This document shows, in pieces, positions 1 to 9,635 of a stretch of DNA of 64,000 nucleotides (the first letter of the stretch is position 1; every line of letters starts with the position of its first letter). The notes under the pieces were generated by a model. The model made no database searches and had not been told where the DNA came from. It worked only from the letters and a program-made list of their open reading frames with translations. This DNA comes from Calycina herbarum (Eukaryota; Ascomycota; Leotiomycetes; Helotiales; Pezizellaceae): contig LLEY01000053.1 in NCBI GenBank assembly GCA_001414485.1, forward strand, positions 248,001 through 312,000, read 5' to 3'. Both the position numbers and the translations under genes were made by a program.

Positions 1-347
1 CGTAAGTCAAAACATCCTAACATTCTAAATGCTATAAAAACTCATGATTCCCCCAGTGGTTATACTGGAAAGACATACACCACACGATTCCAATCACAGC
101 CGAAGAAATCCAATACCTAGGAGACGTCCCGGGTGCCCGTTTCCACATGGATTATAGCTGGCACGAAGTCCACTGTCTGTACTACTGGAGAAAGGAGCAC
201 CGCTTTCGATTCAATGGCAAAATTCTAGATCCAAGATCTGATTCTGAAGAGCATATTAAGCATTGTGGTATGGTTTGGGGAAGGAAGATTACTTATGGTA
301 CGGGCACGGTCTCCGGGGTAGTGTTTGATACGAATTCGGAAGACTGA
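1..347 (+). CDS. UstYa-like (DUF3328-related) protein, 3' part only
   Basis: This is the C-terminal part of a gene cut by the left window edge. A consensus GTAAGT donor at 2-7 and an acceptor at 55-56 define an intron, and the last exon (57-347) stays open to its stop. It encodes WLYWKD followed by HEVHC and, about 29 residues later, HIKHC. These are the paired HxxHC motifs of UstYa-type proteins, in the divergent 'HCLYYWRK' form shared with the gene at 1039. UstYa-family proteins are copper-type oxidases or cyclases that act on ribosomal peptides or other secondary metabolites. The N-terminal transmembrane segment would lie outside the window. It is first in a row of five such genes around a repeat precursor. 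Family assignment is good; the substrate is inference. Confidence 0.72.
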
Positions 348-1038
348 CTTGGGGTCCTGTAGGGCATTCGGTTTTTCTGGATCTTGATAGTTTTTATGGG
401 GAATTTGAGTATGGTTTACATGCGGGTGGGCGTGATCTTGCTGATGAGTGAAAATGTTTTGTTTAATTACGATTTACGAAGAAGATTTTATTGGAATTGA
501 GCTGTTTACTTGCTCAGGCAGTTTTTGGTTGACCTTAAAAAACACAAGCGATGACGTAACTCTTGTTGTGACTGTTAGATGGTGGGGTCTTGCAGTTCAA
601 TGATAAAGAAAAGCTTTCAAGCATTATTTTAGCTATATTTTAATCGAGTATTTCAACGTTTTACGGAAGTGATGTTTTTAACAAACTACCGTAAAGTTAA
701 TTCCCCACCATGATAACCAAATGGCAACGTGGTCGGGTGACTCTCTTATAACCAATAGAAACTCTTGCTATCCAGTCTCACATTCCTCTTTACTGTGACC
801 ATGCGGCGAGGCATTACCACATTATGAAGAACGCCATACATGCAGTGATATACGATAGTATCATGTACATGGTGCATACTCCATGCATATTTCTTCTAGG
901 TGGCAAGTGCTTACCATAATGCTTACCATAACAACTCATTTTTGGCTTCCACTCGGTCAAAATCTTTCCAACATTTTGAGTCTCCCACCTCGACAATACC
1001 TTCACACATACAAAGTCTTTACTTCATCATTTTCAATC
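348..1038. other. Intergenic region
   Basis: I see no coding region here. It is AT-rich and should hold the 3' end of the upstream gene and the promoter and leader of the gene at 1039. An upstream ATG at 883 is in frame with that gene, but it adds 52 residues that do not look like the family. Confidence 0.5.
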
Positions 1039-1752
1039 ATGACACCTTGGTTCAAGTACTCTTCTTTGAATGTCGAAGACAAAGAATTTGTCAACGACAG
1101 CACTCAAGAGCTTCTCACCCCGAAAAAGAGAAGAAACTATCACTTCAAACCCATATTGGCCTTTTTAGGCGGACTTGCCTTCGGAATCGTGCTTTCTATG
1201 TCCTTCAACTCAGCAACCATTCCCAAGAAAACCCATGTACCATCAAGAAATGGGTTCTACACCACCAAAATCATCAACGGCGAAGTCATCGAGGGAACAC
1301 AATGCGGCGATTCATGGCAAGAAGCAAAGGCTCTAGGCTGTATCTATGACAAAATGGCCTCGCGCTGGTACTCTCCCGAGTGCTTCGACAAGGAATCCTT
1401 CGACGATATGATGGAAGAACCAGGGACCAACTTCACATGGTTTTCAGACAAGGATCATACCATTCAAGTCCCTTCCGAAATCGCTCAGCGGGGAGAATTC
1501 GAACTTCTGTACCCTCTCTACAACTTTCATAAGATTCATTGTCTTTACCTCTGGCGGAAAATGCATCACTCCCTCCTCAACAACTTGCCTCTCGATGACG
1601 ATCTTATGGAGGAGGATCATACAATTCATTGTACCAAAAATTTACTCACTTGGGCAGATCCACATGTTCAAGAACTTGCCTCCATTGCACATGCTGGAAG
1701 ACCATTTTGTCGACGCAACCCACTTGGAGTCATGCCTTTGGAGCTGGTTTAA
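1039..1752 (+). CDS. UstYa-like (DUF3328-related) membrane protein
   Basis: This is an intronless ORF of 237 residues from the ATG at 1039. A charged cytosolic tail is followed by one transmembrane helix (about residues 37-54). Next comes a Cys-containing block (C89, C101 and C115, in the pattern CG...EA..LGC...W..PECFD), then HKIHC (164-168) and HTIHC (194-198). The paired HxxHC motifs mark the UstYa superfamily, whose studied members oxidise or cyclise ribosomal peptides in the secretory pathway. The closest relatives in the window are at 1 and 3969. The C-terminus after HTIHC looks unlike the family. A different frame running past the stop, to about 1877, encodes a Cys-containing tail resembling the expected ending, so a frameshift or a missed splice is possible. 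An ATG at 883 is an alternative but less likely start. Confidence 0.72.
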   Translation: MTPWFKYSSLNVEDKEFVNDSTQELLTPKKRRNYHFKPILAFLGGLAFGIVLSMSFNSATIPKKTHVPSRNGFYTTKIINGEVIEGTQCGDSWQEAKALGCIYDKMASRWYSPECFDKESFDDMMEEPGTNFTWFSDKDHTIQVPSEIAQRGEFELLYPLYNFHKIHCLYLWRKMHHSLLNNLPLDDDLMEEDHTIHCTKNLLTWADPHVQELASIAHAGRPFCRRNPLGVMPLELV

Positions 1753-3003
1753 GGGAGATGGGGAAAGGAAGAGGGCTGTCACTTGAGAGTTTTAGTACTG
1801 AATTGGATATTAAGCTTGGGAGATATGATTTTTTGGAATGTGGGCACAATTATGTTGGTGGAGAAATCTTTCCATAGTTTCTAACCACTGGATTCATCGA
1901 GTTTCTTATATGATATATGTATTTAAGAAGTGAGAGCTCTTGGCAATACTCTACATACACGAATTTTGTTGCAAGAAAATCTGTAGAACCACGAACATCA
2001 GATTTCTTTCAAGAGGGTCTTTGTGAAAGTTAGAGTTTATTATCGCTATGCTCAAGTCCATAAACAGTTCGTAAATGAAAATTTCATTTTCTGACACTTC
2101 TCGTAATGAAGTTGTCCCGAGTGTAAGCTATTTACCACTCATAAAATCTATGTATATCGGAACCGCTTAGACCCTTACGGTACAGTGTACACATTTGTAA
2201 AACATCATGAACAAGCGGTGAGCTACTCGCGGAGCTTCTATGCGGCGTTGAAAGTCTTCGGACAGCTTCAAGGATTAATTCTAACGAAACTAGTTTCTCG
2301 GACCAGGAAGCTTACCAAGTTGCATATGCATCATGCATTCTTCTCGGTAGAAGCCATTAATCCGCGTCAGCTGTATTGTTCATGACGGATCAGTGCGATG
2401 GCCAGAACTGGCGATGACCAACTATTCTGGCTTGGCTGCTTGTCACGCAATTGGTAAGGAAAATCATGGCTCTCTGTAGACCTCCTCTTATCATATTTTG
2501 CTTCGTAAGAATTTCAGAACTAGGTGTTATTCAGTTGCTGCTGGTACGGGGCGGAAATGCAGCAGCGGCAGAAGACCGAAGCTCTCAGTAGTTGTCCAAT
2601 GATCGCTTAGCTTTGTTTACCGAGCCTCCACTTTGAAATATCGACTTCGGATTTTGGAAGGCATATAGCTGCATTCCAAACAACCTTCTTGTTTAGGTAT
2701 CTGTAAGGCAGTCGTAAAATATCCCGTAAGCACTCGCAGCAATATTATAGCAGAAATCTCACAGCAGAAGCTTTTGATCCTTTGGTATGGATGCATGTGA
2801 ACTACTTGGGTAAAATGCAATTCTCGTTAAAAAGCGGCTCCTGGTAATTTACCGATCTCATATGAAATACAGAAGTGGGCATGCGTAAATTTGATCATCT
2901 TGACTGTCTTATATCTCCTCCGTCGCACTCTTTTCTTCTTACCTCACTTCAACAATTTCTGAAACTTTCCACCCCTCACAATTCACACACCCTCGCATTC
3001 AAA
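1753..3003. other. Intergenic region upstream of the repeat precursor
   Basis: There is no convincing gene. Short ORFs at 2185 and on the minus strand near 2617-2820 resemble nothing known. The last 120 bases before 3004 are strongly C/T-rich with a TTATATC near 2910, typical of a highly transcribed fungal leader, and probably form the promoter and 5' UTR of the precursor gene. Confidence 0.45.
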
Positions 3004-3306
3004 ATGAGATCTTCTTTATTATTTATCGGTGCTTCAATCATCGCCTATGCCTCAGCAGGCGTGATCCGCATGAGAAGTGACGACTCGACTGCTGCCTACC
3101 CCGTTATCGAGGAAGACATTGTTGCTAAGAGGAACGACGAATCGACAGCCGCTTATCCGGTCATTGAGGAAGACATTGTTGCCAAAAGAAACGACGACTC
3201 GACTGCTGCATACCCCGTTATCGAGGAAGACATTGTTGCCAAGAGGAACGATGATTCCACAGCGGCCTACCCGGTCATTGAGGAAGATATCGTCGCCAAA
3301 ATGTAA
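3004..3306 (+). CDS. Secreted Kex2-processed repeat precursor (dikaritin-type RiPP candidate)
   Basis: This 100-residue protein starts with a signal peptide (hydrophobic residues 4-18, probable cut after ASA at 16-18). The rest is four 19-residue units: 25-43, 44-62, 63-81 and 82-100. Each unit contains STAAYPVIEEDIVAK, and Lys-Arg pairs at 42-43, 61-62 and 80-81 separate them. This is the architecture of Kex2-processed repeat proteins and of precursors for ustiloxin/phomopsin/asperipin-type cyclic peptides. There, the Golgi protease Kex2 frees identical peptides whose Tyr is then cross-linked by UstYa-type oxidases. The single Tyr per unit and the flanking UstYa-like genes support that reading. 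The first unit is preceded by Met-Arg rather than Lys-Arg, and the last ends Lys-Met-stop. I chose the ATG at 3004 because it directly precedes the signal peptide; the longer in-frame ORF from 2875 is probably leader. The mature product is unknown. Confidence 0.85.
   Translation: MRSSLLFIGASIIAYASAGVIRMRSDDSTAAYPVIEEDIVAKRNDESTAAYPVIEEDIVAKRNDDSTAAYPVIEEDIVAKRNDDSTAAYPVIEEDIVAKM
3076..3303 (+). repeat. Four tandem 57-bp coding repeats
   Basis: Four in-frame copies of 57 bp lie at 3076-3132, 3133-3189, 3190-3246 and 3247-3303. Units 1 and 3 share codons (CCCCGTTATCGAGG) and units 2 and 4 share others (CCGGTCATTGAGG). The present array therefore looks like a duplication of a two-unit block. 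The protein stays constant while synonymous sites differ, which implies purifying selection on the peptide. Confidence 0.9.
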
Positions 3307-3330
3307 ATCGAGGGTTGTACCACAGAAACA

Positions 3331-3410
3331 GTAAGTATACACTTTCCTGTTTTGTACCTCTTGAAGCTAAATTGAGAAGAAATCGAACTTTACGATGGGG
3401 ATATTCACAG
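3331..3410 (+). other. Probable intron in the 3' UTR of the precursor gene
   Basis: A perfect GTAAGT donor lies 25 bp after the stop codon. A GCTAAA branch-like sequence near 3366 and a CACAG acceptor ending at 3410 follow. This predicts an 80-bp 3' UTR intron. The remainder up to 3968 shows no gene. Confidence 0.45.
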
Positions 3411-3968
3411 AATTGGAGATTGTTTGGAGATGCTGGATGATGCTTGGAGGACTTTGGGAAATTCTGAAATTGTAGGAGAGGGTTTTGAAGCAGACATAAC
3501 GCTCGATTACAATCTTTACGCAAATCAAATTTTATTTCCAACTTGAAAACATGTCAACCATATTTTTGATTCCTGCAGCGTGGAAAGCAATGGGATATCT
3601 TAACTTTGCATGGATTGTAATGAGTGTATTATAACTTCAAACAGTTTCTCTGATGATAATTGGGTGCTTACAGATAACAACAAAAACCATTTGGAAGTCG
3701 TCAAGTCGTTGTGTACAAGCAGTAAGAGAGCTGGACATTACTATCTCCCCTTAAAGCTACCTTTATCATAAGAAAAGCTCACTAAAACTGCCAGTGCTTT
3801 AGAAGAATAAAGCTATCACAACTTTAGTACTCTCAGAAAAGTGTGAAAATAGCTTATTTTGCCAGTGCTGTACCTAATAGAAGATGTATAGGGCAAACGA
3901 GTTATTGAAAATCCAAGTTTGCAAGCCTTTAAGACACCTTAGACTACGTCTATCATATCATTGCTTAT

Positions 3969-4682
3969 TCAATCTATAGTATCAAAATTTCCGTGTCCAA
4001 AAGCCTCAAATCCCTTCGTATCGCACGTCCCATAAAACAGTTCAGCCTTAGTATTAACCCTCCTAAAATCGTAACGAAATGGATCCGACAACCACATCTG
4101 GCAATGCTCAATATGCTCATAATCCAAACTCGCCACCGTCAACATAGCCTTATTTCTAAAAAACTTCCTCATCAAGAATGCACAATGCCAAAAGTGCGAG
4201 ACCCAGACTGTGTACAAAACTTCCACCTCTCCTTGATACACGGTATCATAATCTACAGCCTGCGTTCCATTTCTGTCCGCATAGTAGGGCAAGTCGTCTT
4301 TTTTGTGGATCGTGACGAATTCGGCGTTCAACTCTGAGTCAAAGCAAGGTTCTGGGACCCAACTGTAGCTCCAGGTTTGGAATTTGCAACCTAGAAATCG
4401 TGCTTCTGTTGGGCTGTTGCCGCAGTGAAGTAATGGGGCTATCGGGGGGCTGGGGTCTTTCTCTGGGAGATTTGAAAGGCATAAGTTTTCTGGCCAAAAG
4501 TTTGCCCATATTGCTGAGGCAGCAATTCCTCCAATTATAGCTGTAAAGGCGAAAGTCAAGATTGTGATGTAGTGCTTTTTAGGCTCGCACTTGAGTGGCT
4601 TCTCATCATAGTTTCCTCGAAGTAAGGAGTCATCTGGGCCGTCGTTTTGGTCTTCCATGAACGTCTTGTTAAGAGAATCCAT
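3969..4682 (-). CDS. UstYa-like (DUF3328-related) membrane protein
   Basis: This is an intronless minus-strand ORF of 237 residues. An acidic N-terminal tail leads to one transmembrane helix (about 39-60). A Cys block follows (C87, C99 and C113, in the pattern HCGNSPTEARFLGC...W.PEPCFD), then HFWHC (163-167) and HIEHC (190-194). It shares the divergent UstYa-like layout with the genes at 1 and 1039. The tail after the second motif includes a further Cys (YGTC). It would be a type II membrane protein with its catalytic part in the secretory lumen. It is divergent from the gene at 5850 across about 1.2 kb and converges toward the repeat precursor. An oxidative tailoring role on the precursor peptide is inference from family and location. 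Confidence 0.78.
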   Translation of the reverse strand: MDSLNKTFMEDQNDGPDDSLLRGNYDEKPLKCEPKKHYITILTFAFTAIIGGIAASAIWANFWPENLCLSNLPEKDPSPPIAPLLHCGNSPTEARFLGCKFQTWSYSWVPEPCFDSELNAEFVTIHKKDDLPYYADRNGTQAVDYDTVYQGEVEVLYTVWVSHFWHCAFLMRKFFRNKAMLTVASLDYEHIEHCQMWLSDPFRYDFRRVNTKAELFYGTCDTKGFEAFGHGNFDTID

Positions 4683-5849
4683 GATTGTGAGAGTTTGAGA
4701 AAACTATTGCAAAGTAAGCTTTTGAGGTTGTTGACAATGCTCTCAATACTCACACGAGGATTTTCAGAACACTAGTACGAACCTCCGCAAGCCTCTATTG
4801 TTCTGACGGAAGAAAAACTCGAGCAGGGAAGAGGGGATACCGTTTGACACTGTCTGTAGCTCAGTTTGAACATGACTTGTGATCACCTGTGTCGCGGTAA
4901 TTGCTTCTGTCCCTGACTTGTCTAGAATCTACTCAAATTTACTGCGTATCGTATAACTTGCCTGTAAAGTGTGCCAGGATAGTGATAAGGATTCTATCTT
5001 CAAACTCGTGAGCGGTCTAGAAAAATGGTAGCTGATGCATTTCCTTGCCGTCCGAGTGCATGCAATAACTCAACTGGTTTTGGACTGTATCTTACCGCTT
5101 ATTGGAATGCATACCAAAAATGAAGTCATTGTGGAAGAGCCAATATGAGCATTCGCTTATTTTTTGTTCATACTTGTTACCGTTCGTGCAAGAAACATAT
5201 ACGATCTAGACTCATTGTGGAGTTCTTAAGTGGGTTGTCAGAGGTGCAGCCTCAGTAAAAGCGGGGTAGCAATAGGGGTTTTACGAGTAGACTGAAATTT
5301 CAATGGTAGGTGCCACCCACCATCCCCTTAAACGTAACTTAGTACTGCAGTGCGTGCTGCATAGCGGAAAATTCCACTATAGGCTCTCCAAATACCATGT
5401 AAAACCGTGCCTTGAACTTGCTTGCTGACTGCAGAATTTCGAAGTCAGCATTGCACGACCGGCACACGGGGGACGTTTAAGCCACCATGAAACTTATGCG
5501 TGCGGTAATTATCAGTACTTGCTTCGTGGTTTCCTAAATTGGAAGTTAAGAATGCTGCAGGTGCCAGGATAAAAGCTTTGCCCAGAATGGGAAGTCTGCA
5601 GATCTAAGCTTGATTCTTTTGCTGGGACGGCTGAGTATGCAGATGCCGTAGGATAAAGAAGTTGAGTTACTCAATGATACGAGCGATCAATTATTCCAAG
5701 TCAACCCGACTTCCCAGTTCAATCTTGACAATCAACTAAGTCTCTTCCCCAATGGCCGAAGAAGTTACTTGCTCATTCAACATCAGCTTTTCGCATAACA
5801 AGTTCGGATTTACTTCCTCAATATCAAAAAGTCATAATCTTCCCGCACA
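4683..5849. other. Divergent intergenic region between two UstYa-like genes
   Basis: No gene is seen in this 1.17 kb. It should contain promoters for the minus-strand gene ending at 3969 and the plus-strand gene starting at 5850, so both could answer to one cluster regulator. I did not find a repeated binding motif I would defend. Confidence 0.45.
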
Positions 5850-6855
5850 ATGGAACAAATATACGAAAAAGTACGCTCGTCATCCGAAGGTTCGAATTCG
5901 CTCGACTCTTCGGAGGAGCTTGGCTTCATCTCAAAAAAGCCAAATACCAGAAACAAATACGCAAAAAGCATAAATGAGTGCTTACGAGCCATGAGTTTTC
6001 GTGCTGTACTGGAATCAATCATGGGGAGTTTGATACTCATTCTTTTCCTGGTTATCGCTTCGCAACGTCATCGTTCAAGCACGAACTCAAACGGAAGCAA
6101 AATTACTACATTTGGACCTTCACGTATGCCGGCCATCTCTTCTGAAACCTTTAATTGCACCTGAATCTTGTGGACAAAAGCTAAAATTTCAACCTTTATA
6201 CAGTGCCAGAAAAAGTGGTAAAATTCGGAAACACAGCGGGGTTTGGTCCCGATATCACATACGTCGACCACGAAATGCTCTGGAACGCAACACACAAGCG
6301 CGAACTACACGAAAACTGGCAAAAGCTATATCCCAAAAGCCGAGGATACATCAAAGCAACATCCGAACCTGGAGACGAGTTCGAGTATGCCAACCCGGCT
6401 TATCATCTCGATAACTTTTTGTCCCCGGGTGATCATTACGAGGGCTACATTTTGTCGGTTTTTCATCAGATGCACTGTTTAGTAAGTTTCGTCCTCCAAG
6501 TCAGATGAGAACAAAACGCTAATTAGAAATGAAGTCTATTCTAACATCTCGTCTCGGAACATCTTATGAGGAATTTGGTAAGTTTACCAGACCTCAGCTT
6601 GAGCACACATCGCACTGTATCGAGTATTTGCGTCAAGCAATTCTTTTTGCAGGTGATACTGCTCTAGAAGGGGAGACGGGGGCTTGGCCTGCTTCTGCCG
6701 CTTGGGGCCAGAAGCATACGTGCAAAGACTATGACTCGCTCATTGCAATGACTGATAATAGAGCGATGTGGGATTTAAGTGATGCAAGACATCCTGATTT
6801 GAGCAATTTCCATACGGATCCTGAGGAGACGAAGGGAAAATATGGCGGTGATTGA
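5850..6855 (+). CDS. UstYa family (DUF3328) oxidase-like protein
   Basis: Exons are 5850-6123, 6204-6481 and 6535-6855, giving 290 residues. The first intron uses GTATGC/CAG with a GCTAAA branch site. The second uses GTAAGT at 6482, and the acceptor at 6534 restores the frame; the nearer AG at 6526 would give an immediate stop. The protein has a Ser/Glu-rich tail, one transmembrane helix (about 56-71), HQMHC (179-183), and HTSHC (208-212) followed by IEYLRQAI and GDTALE. This is the classic UstYa ending, unlike the divergent genes to its left. UstYa and its relatives catalyse oxidative cyclisation of ribosomal peptides, with the His/Cys motifs as likely metal ligands. The gene is complete. 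Its role on the nearby repeat precursor is inferred. Confidence 0.85.
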
Positions 6856-7740
6856 TTGAAGGAGAAAAATTGGCAAATCAGATATTGTGCACGGGGCATT
6901 GAGAATGAACTTTTTCTCGTAGTTTAGCTGTAGTGCCAAGTTTTTTTTTTTGAACTTGGATAAGGGGGATTCGTCAGGTGATCTTTGACTCGCGAATTTT
7001 TTATACGCCTACTTATTGTTGGTTTGAAAGCGTTGGGGTTTTCTCAGTTGCAAGAATAGTACAAATGCAGCTTAATGCATTTTGGCTTCCATTAAATACA
7101 AGGTTGAAGGAGATATGGGAACCGCTGCAAGAGGGCCGGAAAAGAAGTCTAATTCCCATTGGCAAAAGCGCGTGGTACACCGGGTCGTATGTATAAATTC
7201 GTTAAAACAGATCTTCAGAACAATTATGCAAGAGAAGTTTCGGCAAAACAAATATTCGAATTGTATCCTTGTCCGAGACGCCTCGTATAGTAAGGGCGTG
7301 AATGCTTTCATTTCTCAAGGCGTATTGCATCATTGGTCGGTAGCCATCACTGCTACGAATAATTTGGTGGTGCTTTTGACCTCCAAAACTGTGGAAACCA
7401 GGAAGCAGGTTTAATGCTGACCGCCTGAAAATCATGCATGAAGGTATTATCAACCATTGCAAGTACGCTCGCAAATCTACCCAACTGGCGCCAAGTTGAC
7501 ATTGCAAATGATTGGTCTCTAATACGATCAGCACTGGTCAGAATCGCACACTTGCATGCAAAATTGACCGGTGGACTAAAGAAGCTCACTATCTTCTGCC
7601 CCCGCATCTCTCGGCTCAACAGAACCCCCGACATCCCGCTAAGGAAAACATCTCTGCCTAGTTTTGAATTCCCAAATACACTCAAACCAAACCTCCACAA
7701 GCATCTGCCCCTCATCTTCTCGGAACTGTATCTACCAAAG
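6856..7740. other. Intergenic region
   Basis: It contains the 3' end of the upstream UstYa gene, a T-run near 6940-6950 and the leader of the gene at 7741. An in-frame ORF extends upstream to 7438, but its residues do not resemble the family N-terminus, so I treat it as leader. Confidence 0.45.
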
Positions 7741-8760
7741 ATGACTGAAGAGAAAGAAAGCTGGGAATCCTTACTGGACAAAAAGAATTATATTTCCAAT
7801 GACGAACTCACGCAGTTTAAGCTTGCAATTGTCTGGCGCCTCCGCTTCTTTATACTTCTTGGGTTCTCAATATCGACGCTTCTAACTTTAGTGGGTGTAA
7901 CACTGTATCTCTCAAAGCTTCCACAAGTAACATCATCACCGATGGATAGGGTTATACAGCCGTACTGTGAGTGTGTGCTATCTCACTGTTGGAAAGCTCT
8001 GTGGTTTCTAACTTGCTGCGTGTAGCTCCTGCTGATCAACACATAAAATATACCAACAGATATCCCATTAAAGATCCAGAAGCGCATACTTTTCTGGGGA
8101 AACCCAGGCCAGAGTTGGATGTAGCATGGCATGGGCTACTTAAAGGTATGGTTTCAACCGATGCTCAACTTCAAAACCCGTCGTACCATTTTTAACATTG
8201 CACATGCTAATGATACCAGGCAACTTCATCCGAATCTCAGAAGAGGAATATAAACAGACTAGCAGTGGGCCAGCAGTGGCGCACAAAGATGGAGGATACA
8301 TGGCCATGCTTGGGATCTCGCATAGCCTCCATTGTTTGGTATATGTGGCATCCTCCAAAAATCAAATGCTTCTCCATTAACGTTTTGAAACATAGCACGT
8401 CATCAAACAATTCACCAATTGGGACTATTACAATAATTCAGTAGCTGAAAACTGGCAAGAAATGGAACATCATACTAGTAAGGAAACATAAGCCAACTGT
8501 GAAAGTCATTTCAAATATAAGCCTAATTGCTAATCAGTTTGATAGATCACTGCCTCGAATCACTTCGCCAAGATGCTATGTGTCGCCCAGATCTCTCTGT
8601 ATATCCTCTGAGGTGGATAGGCAAACCCGGCGAAATGGTGACTCGGGCAAAACCACCGCAGCGGCCACATGCTTGCGTGGACTTTTCAATTCTTCACGAC
8701 TGGATGATAGAACGAGCTGCTAGTGACCATGACATGGTCCCACCACCAACTGATGTATAG
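7741..8760 (+). CDS. UstYa family (DUF3328) oxidase-like protein
   Basis: Five exons (7741-7966, 8026-8145, 8220-8338, 8396-8477, 8546-8760) give 253 residues, every junction with consensus GT/AG and preserved frame. An N-terminal tail precedes one transmembrane helix (about 34-56). The segment KYTNRYP...FLGKPRPELDVAW is typical of the family. HSLHC (150-154) and HTNHC (181-185) follow, the latter running into LESLRQDAMCRPDLSVYPLRW and a C-terminal HACVDF motif. This is the canonical full-length UstYa/UstYb layout, more typical than its left neighbours. The third intron falls immediately after the Leu following HSLHC, the same place as the second intron of the gene at 5850, so the two share ancestry. 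Expected to act in the secretory pathway on a peptide or other natural-product substrate. Confidence 0.9.
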
Positions 8761-9271
8761 GAAAATCTGGGGGCAAATACACATTGACTGAGATGGGTGG
8801 TTAAGTGAGTCTGGAAAATTGCTGTAGAACTTGGGATGTTAATTGGTCATTATATGATACAGTAGTACTTGCTTATTCCAGTTATTTTCATGGCAATTAG
8901 TCTTCCAGTTGGCAACGAAACAACTCCCAACATATAGATTCCTCTTCACCGTTTCTTTATGCCCCGCATTGACTTATGAGGCTTTTTTCAATCTATACAA
9001 ACGCGTCTATATCCACTGTAGCTTTACGGTGCGTATATAGTTGTCTTTGAAGAGGCAAGTCCGAAAGCAGAAGAAACACGGAATCCCGAGTGCTACCAAT
9101 TTTTGATTTCTAAGCGGATTGCAAAGAGTGGGTCTGGCGACTCTCTCTACCCCACTAAGACACTTAATCCTGAACCCGACGATAATATTTCTTGAAACGG
9201 ATTAGTTACTCCGAAATCTCTCCGTATTACTTTATGGCTCCCAAATATCGAGGCTCTTCAGGTAAACAAAC
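8761..9271. other. Intergenic region
   Basis: No gene or RNA is seen. It separates the last UstYa-like gene from the MITE-like element in front of the SDR gene. Confidence 0.5.
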
Positions 9272-9457
9272 CCGTGCTGATTTAAGGCACAGGCCGCCCT
9301 ACTAAAAGCACATCAAGAGCAAACCGTAAAAAGACAAGAAAAATTCCAATCGATTCCTAGAGCCGTCTTGAAAAATTGAAAACAAGTCTTATAAATTTTC
9401 AATAAGTGGTTGTAGTTGCATCGAGGTAGAAGCTGGTGTGCCTCAAATCGGCACGGT
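9272..9457. mobile_element. MITE-like element, copy A
   Basis: The 186-bp element is bounded by 19-bp inverted repeats: CCGTGCTGATTTAAGGCAC at 9272-9290 and its near reverse complement at 9439-9457. The two mismatches between the arms are transitions of the type RIP makes. It has no coding capacity. A related copy lies at 22,216. It ends about 180 bp before the SDR start and so sits in or next to that promoter. Confidence 0.7.
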
Positions 9458-9635
9458 TTTTCTTGCCCGAAGAGCGAGGCCCGACAGAACATCAATATAA
9501 ACAACTTCCTCAGACTCCTTTAAGACTCCTTTAATATTTCCCATCACCTCCTTATATCCGTCTCTGCTTCAGTCCTGCAACGACCCTGTCACATCTCACC
9601 TGGAAAGTTTACTTTTTCAAACAATAACAACCAAC

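Noticed and set aside
883..1038. 52-residue N-terminal extension of the UstYa-like gene at 1039
   Set aside because: It is open and in frame, but the family starts with a short charged tail before the membrane helix, which the ATG at 1039 gives.
3052..3342. Minus-strand 96-codon ORF across the precursor repeats
   Set aside because: It is the antisense shadow of the tandem coding repeat; the plus frame has a signal peptide and Kex2 sites, the minus one does not.
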